Shown: positions 39,843-48,001 of the stretch, piece after piece | Numbering within the stretch: position 1 is the stretch's first letter | Layout of the letters: every line of letters begins with the position of its first letter | DNA from: Paracandidimonas soli | GTDB taxonomy: Bacteria > Pseudomonadota > Gammaproteobacteria > Burkholderiales > Burkholderiaceae_B | Length of the DNA stretch: 64,000 bases | Reading direction: 5' to 3' | Assembly (NCBI RefSeq): GCF_004342005.1 | Contig: NZ_SMBX01000001.1 | Coordinates: forward strand, 186,001 to 250,000 | Program-made: the position numbers and the translations under genes | The notes under the pieces: generated by a model | The model's input: only the letters and a program-made list of their open reading frames with translations | Databases searched by the model: none | Told to the model about the DNA's origin: nothing

Positions 39843-40949
39843 ATGATTACCACCTTGTCCTCTTCGCATAGGGCGGATGCCCTGGAGCAGCGCGACTGTC
39901 CGCCCGCAAGCGCCGCTACGCCGTGTTTCGTCGTCTTTGAAGGCGCCGTGCTGCATAACCTTCGGATGACAGCCGACCGCTGCGGCGGCATTGGGCGCCT
40001 GATGCCGCACGTCAAAACGCACAGGGCCGGCTGGATCGTTTCCCGGCTGGTCGAAGAGGGCGTAGCGGCGTTCAAGGTCGCTACCGTCGCAGAGGCGAGC
40101 ATGGTCCTGGCGGCCGGCGCCTCCAGAGTGCTGTGGGCCTATCCCACCGTAAATGCACGGCATCTTGCCTCTTTTCTCGGGCTGGCCCGACAGCACCCGC
40201 AGGCATCGCTGGGGGCTCTCGTCGATTCCAGGCAGGGCCTGGATGCATGGAGGTCTGCGGTACAGCCGGGATTCTGGCCGGACAACCTGCATCTGCACAT
40301 CGACCTTGATCCAGGGCTGGGTCGTACGGGCGCGCCCATCGAGGCAGAGACGCTGGAGCTGGCGCTGGGCGCGCACGAGCTGGGATCCTTTGGCGGATGG
40401 CATGTCTATGACGGACATATCCACGATCGTGATATCAAGCTGCGCCGCAGCCAGGTAGCTGCGCTTGCCGATCGGCTGCGTCCTCTCGTGGCACGGGGCG
40501 CCGCCGCCGGCCTTGCTTCTGAGGTAATTGCAGGCACCAGCTACAGTTTCGATCTCTGGCCAGGGGATCTGGCGACCTATGTCGGACCCGGCAGCTGGGC
40601 CTACTCCAGTTCCCAGCATGACGCCGATTTGCCGCATCTGCAATGGAAGCCTGCGGCTTTCGTGCTTGCGACAGTCATTTCACGGCATGGCTCGCGCATT
40701 ACGCTCGATGCGGGATCAAAGGCCATTGCTCCGGACAAGCCAATGGCCGACCGCTTTCGCTGGGACAGCCCGATCGTGCTGATGAATGAAGAGCATGTCG
40801 TGGTCGACGCCGGCGGCCTGGATGTCGGCGATCGCGTGATGCTGCTGCCTCGGCATGCCTGTACAACTGCCTATCTTTACAGCGAGGCGCTTGTACGGAC
40901 AGAGGGCGGAGGCTGGGAAATCCGCGAACAACTGGGCAGCACGCGCTGA
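39843..40949 (+). CDS. D-threonine aldolase / D-serine dehydratase-like PLP enzyme
   Basis: A 368-residue fold-type III PLP enzyme (alanine-racemase barrel plus C-terminal beta domain). The PLP lysine is in MPHVKTHRAG (Lys58), and the C-terminal HACTT matches the metal-binding His-x-Cys/Asp site of D-threonine aldolases and eukaryotic-type D-serine dehydratases. DLDPGLGRTG and YDGHIHD are further family segments. The ATG at 39843 is chosen; codons before it overlap the operator region. It is followed after 13 bases by an N-acyl-D-amino acid deacylase, so the enzyme probably degrades the D-amino acid released by its neighbour. The substrate cannot be told from sequence. Confidence 0.88.
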   Translation: MITTLSSSHRADALEQRDCPPASAATPCFVVFEGAVLHNLRMTADRCGGIGRLMPHVKTHRAGWIVSRLVEEGVAAFKVATVAEASMVLAAGASRVLWAYPTVNARHLASFLGLARQHPQASLGALVDSRQGLDAWRSAVQPGFWPDNLHLHIDLDPGLGRTGAPIEAETLELALGAHELGSFGGWHVYDGHIHDRDIKLRRSQVAALADRLRPLVARGAAAGLASEVIAGTSYSFDLWPGDLATYVGPGSWAYSSSQHDADLPHLQWKPAAFVLATVISRHGSRITLDAGSKAIAPDKPMADRFRWDSPIVLMNEEHVVVDAGGLDVGDRVMLLPRHACTTAYLYSEALVRTEGGGWEIREQLGSTR

Positions 40950-40962
40950 GAAAGGAGCAAGC

Positions 40963-42414
40963 ATGTTCGATTTGATTTTCAAGCACGGAACCGTCATCGA
41001 TGGCACCGGCGCGCCACGCCGGGACGCGGACGTCGGTATCGTGGGGCAGCGTATCGAGGCCATCGGCGATCTGTCCGGCGAGCCGGCGCGCCAGGTGATC
41101 GACGTCACCGGCCTGATTGTAGCGCCGGGCTTCATCGATGCGCATGCCCATGATGACAGGATGCTGCTGTCCAGCCCCGACATGAGCCCCAAGATATCCC
41201 AGGGAGTGACGACAGTGGTGGCCGGCAACTGCGGCATATCCCTGGCGCCTATGCCAAGAGGCGTACCGCAGCCGGTCACGCCGCCGCTGGACCTGCTCGA
41301 CCGCAGCGGCGACTGGTTTCAGTATCCATCGTTCGCCGGTTATCTCGATGCGCTGCGTCGACAGCCGCCAGCCACCAACTTTGCCGCGCTCGTTGGGCAT
41401 ACGACTCTGCGTGTGGCGACTATGGAGGATCTTGGCATGCCTGCGTCCGATGCCGAGATCACGCGTATGCGGGAGCTTGCCGCGCAGGCGCTGCAGGCTG
41501 GAGCCATCGGCGTTTCGACAGGGCTGGCCTACACCACGGCCATGCCGGCCACCACGGAAGAGGTGATTCGCGTGTGCGAGGACCTGCGCGAATACGGCGG
41601 CATCTATTGCACTCATATGCGTGACGAGTCGGAAGGCATCATGGACGCCATGGACGAGACGTTCGAAATCGGACGCCGGCTGGGCGTGCCGGTCGTGATC
41701 TCGCATCACAAGCTGAGCGGCGCGCGCAATTTCGGCCGTTCTCGCGAAACACTGCCCTACATCGAGCAGGCCATGAGCCAGCAGCCCGTCTGCCTGGACT
41801 GCTACCCCTACCATGCGGGCTCGACCGTGCTGGAGGTTTGGCGCGCGCGCCGTTGCGAGCGCATCATTGTCACGTGGTCCACGCCTTACCCGGAGTTCGC
41901 GGGATATGATCTCGACGATATCGCGGAAGCCCTTGGCGTCGATCGTTATGAGGCGACGGCACGCTTGATGCCAGCTGGGGCAATCTATTTTTCCATGGAT
42001 GAGCAAGATGTGGAGCGCATCCTGGCGTTTCCTCCTTCCATGATCGGCTCGGATGGCCTGCCTCACGATAATCAGCCTCATCCTCGGCTGTGGGGGGCGT
42101 TTCCAAGGGTGCTGGGCCATTATGCGCGCGGCAAGGGGCTGTTTCCGCTGGAAACCGCGGTCCACAAGATGACCGGGCTGACAGCAGGCAATTTCGGCTT
42201 CGAAGATCGGGGAGTGATCGCGCCGGGAACATACGCGGACATTACGGTCTTTGACGCGCTCACGATTGACCCCGGGTTCGGGTACAGCGAGCCGATGCAG
42301 CCGGCGCGCGGCATCGTCCATGTCATGGTCAATGGCGCGCTTGCGTGGACGGATGGCGCGTCAACCGGCGTATACAGCGGCCGACAGGTGCGTCGCAGCG
42401 TTATGCGTGAGTGA
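40963..42414 (+). CDS. N-acyl-D-amino-acid deacylase (D-aminoacylase)
   Basis: Amidohydrolase-family zinc enzyme of 483 residues. The metal motif DAHAHDD follows the APGFI segment near residue 65; VVAGNCGISLAPM carries the conserved metal cysteine; ALVGHTTLR, GGIYCTHMRDE and VVISHHK carry further metal and active-site residues, and GSDGLPHDNQPHPRLWG is the C-terminal signature of D-aminoacylases. AAAGGAG lies five bases before the ATG at 40963. It hydrolyses N-acyl-D-amino acids to free D-amino acids; with the upstream PLP enzyme it forms a two-step pathway. Confidence 0.93.
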   Translation: MFDLIFKHGTVIDGTGAPRRDADVGIVGQRIEAIGDLSGEPARQVIDVTGLIVAPGFIDAHAHDDRMLLSSPDMSPKISQGVTTVVAGNCGISLAPMPRGVPQPVTPPLDLLDRSGDWFQYPSFAGYLDALRRQPPATNFAALVGHTTLRVATMEDLGMPASDAEITRMRELAAQALQAGAIGVSTGLAYTTAMPATTEEVIRVCEDLREYGGIYCTHMRDESEGIMDAMDETFEIGRRLGVPVVISHHKLSGARNFGRSRETLPYIEQAMSQQPVCLDCYPYHAGSTVLEVWRARRCERIIVTWSTPYPEFAGYDLDDIAEALGVDRYEATARLMPAGAIYFSMDEQDVERILAFPPSMIGSDGLPHDNQPHPRLWGAFPRVLGHYARGKGLFPLETAVHKMTGLTAGNFGFEDRGVIAPGTYADITVFDALTIDPGFGYSEPMQPARGIVHVMVNGALAWTDGASTGVYSGRQVRRSVMRE

Positions 42415-42427
42415 TGGAGCCGGAGTA

Positions 42428-43198
42428 TCACGCCGGCAGCGGCAACTTCCCATCCACCAGGAAAGTCGGTAACGGGAAGGCCAGCGTTTCCTTGTCTCCG
42501 AAGCGCCGGAACTGCACGGTATCCGCCGTGATTTCACACAGCCACTGGTGCATGGCAGACGGTTTCTTGTTGCGCAGCGCGCGGGGCGTGAACAGCCCTA
42601 CGCAGATGCCCTGGCCGGGATCGCGGGCGGAGCGGTATTCGAAGGCTTCGACCTCTGCGGCGCGCATGGCCGATCCCAGTTGCTGCGTGGGAGCATATGC
42701 CTGCGGATGCCGCAGAAGGTTCTCATGGGCCTGGAACGGAGGTTCCTGCAGCCGGATGCCGCGCGCGCAACGATAGCCGGCGGAAAACAGGGTGTGCTCC
42801 GAGCGCAGGTGGTCCTTGATCGGCTCGCCCTGCATCGAATACCAGAATACGAAACGGTAGTAGGCTGCTTCCGCCAGTGTGGTGGCAATGGCGCAGCCGC
42901 CATAGAAAATGCCGGATTCGTGCGTGCGCCCAAAGCGGGATCCCCATGCCAGCGGAGGATAGCGGAAGGGCGTCTTGAGCAGGTAGTGCAGGCCTTCGAC
43001 AGGCAAGGGATGATCCGGCTTGACCTGTTCCAGCAGGTCTTCGAGCAACGCCTGTTCTTCCAGGGTGTCGACGTAATGCAGCGTGGCCACCTGTTCCTGG
43101 CTTTCCACCAGGCGGTACAGGGTGCCGGACAACGGCTGGATGTATTGCCCGCCCTGGCAGCGTTCCCAGATATCGGAGCCGGCGGGCGCCGCGATCAT
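42428..43198 (-). CDS. RES-domain toxin
   Basis: A 256-residue protein with the RES fold (ARTs-like), the toxin class known to degrade NAD+ in RES-Xre modules. The N-terminus has SGTLYRLVES; the core FRYPPLAWGSRFGRTHESGIFYGG supplies the conserved Arg, Tyr and Glu-Ser; AEAAYYRFVFW and a C-terminal Ser-Ala-containing FEYRSARD follow. It is longer than the shortest RES toxins (about 150-170 residues). The start overlaps the Xre-type gene stop by four bases, in the order antitoxin then toxin. Confidence 0.9.
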   Translation of the reverse strand: MIAAPAGSDIWERCQGGQYIQPLSGTLYRLVESQEQVATLHYVDTLEEQALLEDLLEQVKPDHPLPVEGLHYLLKTPFRYPPLAWGSRFGRTHESGIFYGGCAIATTLAEAAYYRFVFWYSMQGEPIKDHLRSEHTLFSAGYRCARGIRLQEPPFQAHENLLRHPQAYAPTQQLGSAMRAAEVEAFEYRSARDPGQGICVGLFTPRALRNKKPSAMHQWLCEITADTVQFRRFGDKETLAFPLPTFLVDGKLPLPA

Positions 43199-43566
43199 AC
43201 CTTGCCCCGGATGCCGTCGACGAACTGCAGCACGCGCATCAGGCCCTGGATGCTGGTGATCTGCTGCGCGGGCACGCCTCCGGTGACCTGGTTGGGGGAA
43301 TGCATGAAGTGGCGGATCCAGTCCTGGTCGCCGCCGGTCAGGGCGAACAGGGCGCGCGCCAGGCGGATCAGCAACAACGCCAGTTCTCCGGGCTTGGATT
43401 CGGGGTCGAGCGATGGGGCGTTCTTCAGGCGGCTGATGGCGGTGCGATGCACGCCCAGCACCGCAGCCAGATCGGCCTGTTTCAGCCCCAACTGCGACCC
43501 GGCGCGCAGTATGGCCTTGGCCAGTACGGCATCTGGAGCAGGCGTGGGTTTCAGGCGAGCTGTCAT
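43195..43566 (-). CDS. Xre/MbcA/ParS-type antitoxin
   Basis: A 123-residue antitoxin: an N-terminal helix-turn-helix (about 20-60; AGSQLGLKQADLAAVLGVHRTAISRLK) and a C-terminal DUF2384-type toxin-binding domain (GELALLLIRLARALFALTGGDQDWIRHFMHSPN). The C-terminal tail should plug the active site of the RES toxin. The ATG at 43566 is chosen; an upstream ATG at 43599 lies inside the palindromic promoter. It is expected to repress the operon by binding the perfect palindrome at 43584-43627. Confidence 0.9.
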   Translation of the reverse strand: MTARLKPTPAPDAVLAKAILRAGSQLGLKQADLAAVLGVHRTAISRLKNAPSLDPESKPGELALLLIRLARALFALTGGDQDWIRHFMHSPNQVTGGVPAQQITSIQGLMRVLQFVDGIRGKV

Positions 43567-43583
43567 GGCGATGATGGCAATGA

Positions 43584-43627
43584 TGTTCCTATTGCACAAA
43601 TCATATATGATTTGTGCAATAGGAACA
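43584..43627. promoter_or_regulatory. Perfect 44-bp palindrome, operator-promoter of the RES/Xre module
   Basis: All 44 bases equal their reverse complement. Read on the - strand, TTGTTC (43628-43623) and TATGAT (43605-43600) are separated by 17 bases and form a plausible -35/-10 pair inside the palindrome, 34 bases or more before the antitoxin ATG. The stretch is AT-rich against the surrounding GC-rich DNA. It fits a dimeric or tetrameric operator for antitoxin autoregulation; a role as terminator for the preceding CoA-transferase gene is less likely as it has no T tract. Confidence 0.85.
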
Positions 43628-43642
43628 AGGGCTTCCCCCGAA

Positions 43643-44839
43643 TCAGGCGATCACGCCCTTCTCACGCAAGGTGCGGATGGTGGCTTCATCCAGCCCGGCA
43701 TCCTTCAGGACCTGGTCGGTATGTTCGCCGAGCAGCGGGGCGCGCGCCTGGATCGCGCCAGGGGTTTCCGACAGCAGGGGTGCCACGTTCGGCATCTCCA
43801 CGTCGATGCCGCTGGCCGCGCGCAGGGTCGCGATGGCGTTGCGCGCGCGGTAGTGCTCGTCATTGGCGATGTCGCGCACGGAGTAGATGCGGCCGGCGGG
43901 GACATTGGCGTCTTTCATGGCCGGAAGGATCTCGTCTGGCGTGCGCTGCTGCGTCCATAGTCCGATGGCATCGTCCAGTTCCTGGGCGCGCGCGGCGCGT
44001 CCGTCGTTCTGCGCAAGGCCGGGGTCCTCCGCCAGGTCAGGGCGGCCGATGCTGTGCATCAGACGCTGGAAGATGCCGTCGCCATTGCCCGAGATCAGGA
44101 CGTACTCCCCGGTGGCGCAGCGGTAGGCATTGGATGGTGCGATGCCGGGCAGCGCTGCGCCGGCGGGTTCGCGCACGGCGCCGAAGACGGAGTATTCCGG
44201 CAGCAGGCTTTCGGTCAGGTTGAAGATGCTTTCGAACAGGGATACGTCGATCACCTGGCCTTTACCGCCCCTGGCGTCGCGCTCGTAAAGCGCCAGCAGG
44301 ACGCCCAGGGCGCCATGCAGCCCGGCCAGCGTGTCGCCCAGGGACAGCCCGGCGCGCACGGGAGCGCGGCCCGGCTCGCCGTTCAGGTAGCGCAGCCCGC
44401 TCATGGCTTCCGCAATGGCGGCGAAGCCCGGTTCCTGGCTGCGCGGACCGGTCTGGCCGTAGCCGGAAACGCGCACCATGATCAGGCCCGGATTCAGGGC
44501 ATGCAGTTCCTCCGGGGAAAGCCCCCACTTTTCCATGGTGCCGGGACGGAAATTCTCGATCAGCATATCGGCCTGGGCGGCCAGCGTGCGCACCATGTCC
44601 TGCCCCTCTTTCTGGCGCAGGTCGATGCAGATGGACTGCTTGCCGCGCGATTGCGCCTCCCACCAGACCGACGTGCCTTCGTGCAGCATGCGCCATTTGC
44701 GCAAGGGGTCGCCGTTGACTGGCGGTTCGACCTTGATGATGGTGGCGCCGAAGTCCGCCAGTGTCTTGGCGGCGAACGGGCCGGCGATCAACTGGCCCAG
44801 TTCGAGAACCTTGATGCCGGAAAGGACCTGGCGTGCCAT
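43643..44839 (-). CDS. CaiB/BaiF-type CoA-transferase
   Basis: Family III CoA-transferase of 398 residues. The N-terminal IKVLELGQLIAGPFAAKTLADFGATIIKVEPP, the GDPLR-x-W segment and the catalytic Asp169 in LSLGDTLAGL define the family; GLIMVRVSGYGQTGP is also typical. Such enzymes move CoA between organic acids, for example in degradation of dicarboxylates or aromatics. There is no adjacent partner enzyme to fix the substrate; the next gene in transcription order is the antitoxin after the palindrome. Confidence 0.93.
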   Translation of the reverse strand: MARQVLSGIKVLELGQLIAGPFAAKTLADFGATIIKVEPPVNGDPLRKWRMLHEGTSVWWEAQSRGKQSICIDLRQKEGQDMVRTLAAQADMLIENFRPGTMEKWGLSPEELHALNPGLIMVRVSGYGQTGPRSQEPGFAAIAEAMSGLRYLNGEPGRAPVRAGLSLGDTLAGLHGALGVLLALYERDARGGKGQVIDVSLFESIFNLTESLLPEYSVFGAVREPAGAALPGIAPSNAYRCATGEYVLISGNGDGIFQRLMHSIGRPDLAEDPGLAQNDGRAARAQELDDAIGLWTQQRTPDEILPAMKDANVPAGRIYSVRDIANDEHYRARNAIATLRAASGIDVEMPNVAPLLSETPGAIQARAPLLGEHTDQVLKDAGLDEATIRTLREKGVIA

Positions 44840-44914
44840 GCATGCTCCTGTATAGCGGTTGCGGCGCGCCGCCTCATGGCGCGCGCACTTGTGGGTCTAT
44901 GGACGACGGACTGC

Positions 44915-45199
44915 TCAGCGGTCGATATGCCCCAGGGAGCGGTCGGGGAAGATGATATCGCGTACGCGCTGCTTCAGGGTCTTGGCGTCGGGAAATCCGC
45001 CATCGATTGCGCGATCCCAGATCAGGGTGTCGTTGCAGTGGATGCGGAAGACGCCTCCGGTGCCTGGCGCGAGCGTGACGCCGCCCAGGTCGGTGGAGAA
45101 CGTCGAGAGCAGTTCCTGGGCCATCCATGCTGCGCGCAGCAGCCACTGGCATTGGCTGCAATAGTGGATGGTGATGATGGGGGCTGCGGGTTCCGTCAT
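44915..45199 (-). CDS. SelT/SelW/SelH-family thioredoxin-like protein
   Basis: A 94-residue protein of the Rdx family. The redox motif is YCSQCQW, with two cysteines where eukaryotic homologues have selenocysteine; the C-terminal GGVFRIHCNDTLIWDR..GGFPDAKTLKQRVRD segment is the family signature. Its partner is unknown. It lies between the CoA-transferase and oxygenase genes on the same strand with gaps of about 75 bases. Confidence 0.9.
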   Translation of the reverse strand: MTEPAAPIITIHYCSQCQWLLRAAWMAQELLSTFSTDLGGVTLAPGTGGVFRIHCNDTLIWDRAIDGGFPDAKTLKQRVRDIIFPDRSLGHIDR

Positions 45200-45277
45200 G
45201 ATGTCGCCTCTATGCGGGAGTGGTCCGTGGCGGTGTTCGCCACGATTTTAGCGCCGCGGCCGTCCCGGAGGCTTCTT

Positions 45278-45916
45278 TCAGAAAGGGGTGTCGTTGCGGA
45301 ACCAACCGGTCAGCGACCAGCGGGTCTTGCCGCTGGGCAGGACGGCATGGGGGATGGTATCGCTGCGGAACAGGGCGATGCGGCCCATTTTCGGAATGAT
45401 GCGCCTGACTTCCCTGTCCGGTTCATCGGGGTCGTAGATGCACAGCTCTCCGCCGTCGCCGGGCTGCCAGTCCTGATTCAGGTAGAGCACCATGGAAATC
45501 TTGCGAAAGCCGGTGTTCTTGTGCTGGTCGATGTGGCGGGCGTAGCCTGCGCCGGGCTCATAGCGGGCGAAGTGGCATTCCAGGTGCCGCAGCCCGAGAA
45601 AGAAGTGGCGGTTCAGGGTTTGCCGCAGCAGCGCCGCGCATTGCAGGAATTCGGCGCTGTCGGGGTAGGGCGAGGGTTCGTCGATCCAGCAGATGGTGTC
45701 GCCACGTATGGCGGCATTGTGTTGCTGTGTCGATGTGCGGCCGATGGTGGCTGCATGAAACTGGCCTTGCTGCCAGCGCTGCCGGCCTTCGGAAAGTAAA
45801 CGATGTGCCAGTCCTGCTGGAATGATGTCGTCCGACATGGTCCAGCCGTCATGTTCCAGGTCCTCGAGCAGCCTATCGGGGATGTGCACGATGGGCGGGA
45901 CCGGAAAGAAGGGCAA
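45278..45916 (-). CDS. 2OG-Fe(II) oxygenase
   Basis: Prolyl-4-hydroxylase-like dioxygenase of 212 residues. The iron ligands are His128 and Asp130 (RHIDQH) and His190 (TIPHAV), with Arg199 positioned to bind 2-oxoglutarate. The segment RYEPGAGYARHIDQHKN followed by RKISMVLYLN and GGEL is typical of the prolyl hydroxylase-like SM-20 group. Targets in bacteria include ribosomal proteins and EF-Tu in related families, but no target can be assigned here. A shorter start at Met27 is possible. Confidence 0.88.
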   Translation of the reverse strand: MPFFPVPPIVHIPDRLLEDLEHDGWTMSDDIIPAGLAHRLLSEGRQRWQQGQFHAATIGRTSTQQHNAAIRGDTICWIDEPSPYPDSAEFLQCAALLRQTLNRHFFLGLRHLECHFARYEPGAGYARHIDQHKNTGFRKISMVLYLNQDWQPGDGGELCIYDPDEPDREVRRIIPKMGRIALFRSDTIPHAVLPSGKTRWSLTGWFRNDTPF

Positions 45917-46058
45917 CTGCGTCTACGCGAATCGAAGTCTCCGGAAGGTTCGCGAAAAATAGCTGCGCGATTTTATCGGAAAAACGGGAAATTCCGGTAG
46001 TTTTTTTGCCGCCGGGAGCAGTTTTGTCAATTACTTAGGCGAGTTCAACATATGCCGG

Positions 46059-46468
46059 GGCTTTCCGAAAGCTGACAGCAAGACCGGCGGCGTCTTCAAG
46101 CCCATGAGCGAGGAAGCCTACCGGCTGCTTTCCATCACGCCGCGTGGGGAAGACTGCTGCCATCGCCGCAAGATCCCATCTGACACATGATCCACGGCGA
46201 GCACTATGGGGGCTGGACACGCGTATTCAAGGCCGCTGGCGTGCCGCATGTCGGCACGTATGGCATCTGCCATCGAGCGACGACCGACATTGCCAATTCA
46301 GGCGTGCCGGCCAAGGTGGACATGATGCTCACAGGACACAAGACGGTGGCGATGTTTATGCATTATGTTCGTACCGAGGACAAGCTGGTGCGGGATGCGG
46401 CCGAACTGGTGGCGAGCCGGCGGCTGGCGATTACCGGGGCATCCTGTTCTATGGAGGCAACAGCATGA
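46059..46468 (+). pseudogene. Remnant of a tyrosine recombinase/phage integrase
   Basis: Two frames carry integrase-like pieces. Frame with codon at 46071 reads ADSKTGGVFKPMSEEAYRLL, the beta hairpin of a tyrosine recombinase, and hits a stop at 46181. The second piece, from 46187 in another frame, reads GTYGICHRATTDIANSGV..MLTGHKTVAMFMHYVRTED, the C-terminal catalytic part (His-x-x-Arg, HKT, Tyr). The first catalytic arginine of the R-H-R box is Cys here (ICHR), so the piece would be inactive even if expressed. The N-terminal domain is missing. It marks a past integration next to the DUF1016 gene. Confidence 0.8.
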
Positions 46469-47631
46469 CAAGGAAGATGCCTGCGGCGGCAGGGAAACGC
46501 GCCGCCTTACCGGCTGGCTATGCTGGCATCCACGGCGGCATCGTGGAACTGCTGGATGCGGCGCGCCAGGCAGCGGCGCGCAGTGTCAATGCGCTGATGA
46601 CGGCCAGCTATTGGGAGATTGGCCGCCGGATCGTCGAGGCCGAGCAGAAAGGCAGACGACGGGCCGGTTACGGTGAGCAGTTGATGGCGCGGTTGTCCGC
46701 CGACCTGACGGCACGATTTGGGCGTGGGTTCGGCGTCAACAACCTGGAAAGCATGCGGCGTTTCTACCTCGCGTACCCACAGCCCCCAATTTCCCAGACA
46801 CTGTCTGGGAAATTGGGAAACGAGCCGCCCGCTGAGAATTCCGAGACAGTGTCTCGGAAATTCGACCTCTCCGAACTGGCCCAGGTATTCACCCTGCCGT
46901 GGTCAGCCTATGTCCGGCTGTTGTCGGTCAAGGATGACCATGCCCGCCAGTTCTACGAGGCCGAGGCGCTGCGTGGAGGCTGGTCCGTGCGCCAGCTCGA
47001 CCGGCAGATTGGAAGCCAGTTCTACGAACGCATGGCCTTGTCCAAGGACAAGGCGGCGATGTTGGTCAAGGGTTCGGTGGTCACGCCTGAGGATGCTGTC
47101 ACGCCAAATGACGAGATCAAAGACCCGTATGTGCTGGAGTTCCTCGACCTCAAGGACGAGTATTCAGAATCCGATCTGGAAGCGGCCTTGATTCAGCGGC
47201 TGGAAGACTTCCTGTTGGAACTGGGTGAAGGCTTCACCTTCGTCGGGCGGCAACGTCGGTTACGCATCGACCAGACCTGGTATCGGGTCGATCTGCTGTT
47301 CTTCCATCGCAAGCTGCGCTGCCTGGTCATCATCGACCTTAAGCTGGGCAGCCTGACCCATGCCGACGTGGGACAGATGCACATGTATTGCAACTATGCC
47401 AAGGAGCACTGGGCCTACCCGGATGAGAATCCGCCGGTGGGCTTGATCCTGTGCGCTGACAAGGGCCATGCCCTGGTGCGGTATGCGCTGGATGGCTTGC
47501 CGACCAAGGTGATGGCAGCGAACTACCGGACGGTGCTGCCAGATGCCGAGTTGCTGCAAAAAGAGCTGGAGAACACGCGGCGTCTGCTCGAATCTCGCGG
47601 AATGCTGTCCCCGAAACGAGATAAGCCGTAG
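46465..47631 (+). CDS. YhcG-type PD-(D/E)XK nuclease (DUF1016)
   Basis: A 388-residue protein of the YhcG/DUF1016 family. The N-terminal DUF1016_N domain (about 20-180) has the typical TASYWEIGRRIVEAEQ and FGRGFGVNNLESMRRFYLAYP; the C-terminal nuclease fold (about 220-370) keeps Asp276 in YRVDLLFFHRKLRCLVIIDLKLG and the D-x-K pair Asp291/Lys293, so it is probably active. GGAGG lies eight bases before the ATG. Family members are found in variable islands and some are linked to phage defence. The SQTLSGK and SETVSRK pieces between the domains are encoded by palindromic DNA. It follows the integrase remnant. Confidence 0.92.
   Translation: MTRKMPAAAGKRAALPAGYAGIHGGIVELLDAARQAAARSVNALMTASYWEIGRRIVEAEQKGRRRAGYGEQLMARLSADLTARFGRGFGVNNLESMRRFYLAYPQPPISQTLSGKLGNEPPAENSETVSRKFDLSELAQVFTLPWSAYVRLLSVKDDHARQFYEAEALRGGWSVRQLDRQIGSQFYERMALSKDKAAMLVKGSVVTPEDAVTPNDEIKDPYVLEFLDLKDEYSESDLEAALIQRLEDFLLELGEGFTFVGRQRRLRIDQTWYRVDLLFFHRKLRCLVIIDLKLGSLTHADVGQMHMYCNYAKEHWAYPDENPPVGLILCADKGHALVRYALDGLPTKVMAANYRTVLPDAELLQKELENTRRLLESRGMLSPKRDKP
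46785..46817. repeat. Inverted repeat inside the DUF1016 coding sequence, copy 1
   Basis: Sixteen-base perfect arms (46785-46800 and 46802-46817) around a single central base. It encodes the interdomain residues around SQTLSGKLG. It shares the ACAGTGTCT-type core with the shorter copy at 46839-46859. Confidence 0.85.
46839..46859. repeat. Inverted repeat inside the DUF1016 coding sequence, copy 2
   Basis: Ten-base perfect arms (46839-46848 and 46850-46859) around one central base, encoding SETVSRK. Related in sequence to the longer repeat 22 bases upstream. Confidence 0.8.
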
Positions 47632-47889
47632 CCCGGATTTTCTAGATGACCGATCAATATTTTGGGTGATGTACAGGAAGTTTTCCCGACAAAAAATTAC
47701 AGGACGTGCATTAGGACATCAGTGCCATCGGCGCCGACGCTTTTCCTAATCCGTGCGCTGGGTGCGGGACCTACCTCTGATGGCGCTGCAAGTGACGCTG
47801 ATGGCGCCGCGCCGGCGGGTCTGATGCGACCAGTGTGGGGGGCTCACGCCCGGCGAATCCGAGCGGTATGCAAGCCGTAAGGTGGAGCG

Positions 47890-47922
47890 CAAGCCGAAGG
47901 CGCAGCGTGGGAGGCATTTTTT
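47890..47922 (+). repeat. Direct repeat copy 1 (AAGCCGAAGGCGCAGCGTGG unit)
   Basis: First copy of a unit with the core AAGCCGAAGGCGCAGCGTGG followed by GG(A)GGCATTTTTT. The second copy is at 47969-48001, 79 bases on. The T tract after each copy suggests a terminator-like or repeat-element function. Confidence 0.85.
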
Positions 47923-47968
47923 GCCGCCGGGCCGCTCCCAAGGCAAAAAGCGCCCCCTTGGGGGGCAG

Positions 47969-48001
47969 CAAGCCGAAGGCGCAGCGTGGGGGCATTTTTT
48001 T
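47969..48001 (+). repeat. Direct repeat copy 2
   Basis: Second copy of the unit at 47890-47922, identical over the 22-base core CAAGCCGAAGG..GTGGG region and again ending GGCATTTTTTT. Confidence 0.85.

Noticed and set aside
46144-47631. A 495-codon version of the DUF1016 gene starting at 46144
   Set aside because: The first 107 codons run through the integrase remnant in a different frame; the ATG at 46465 has a good ribosome binding site and gives the normal family start.
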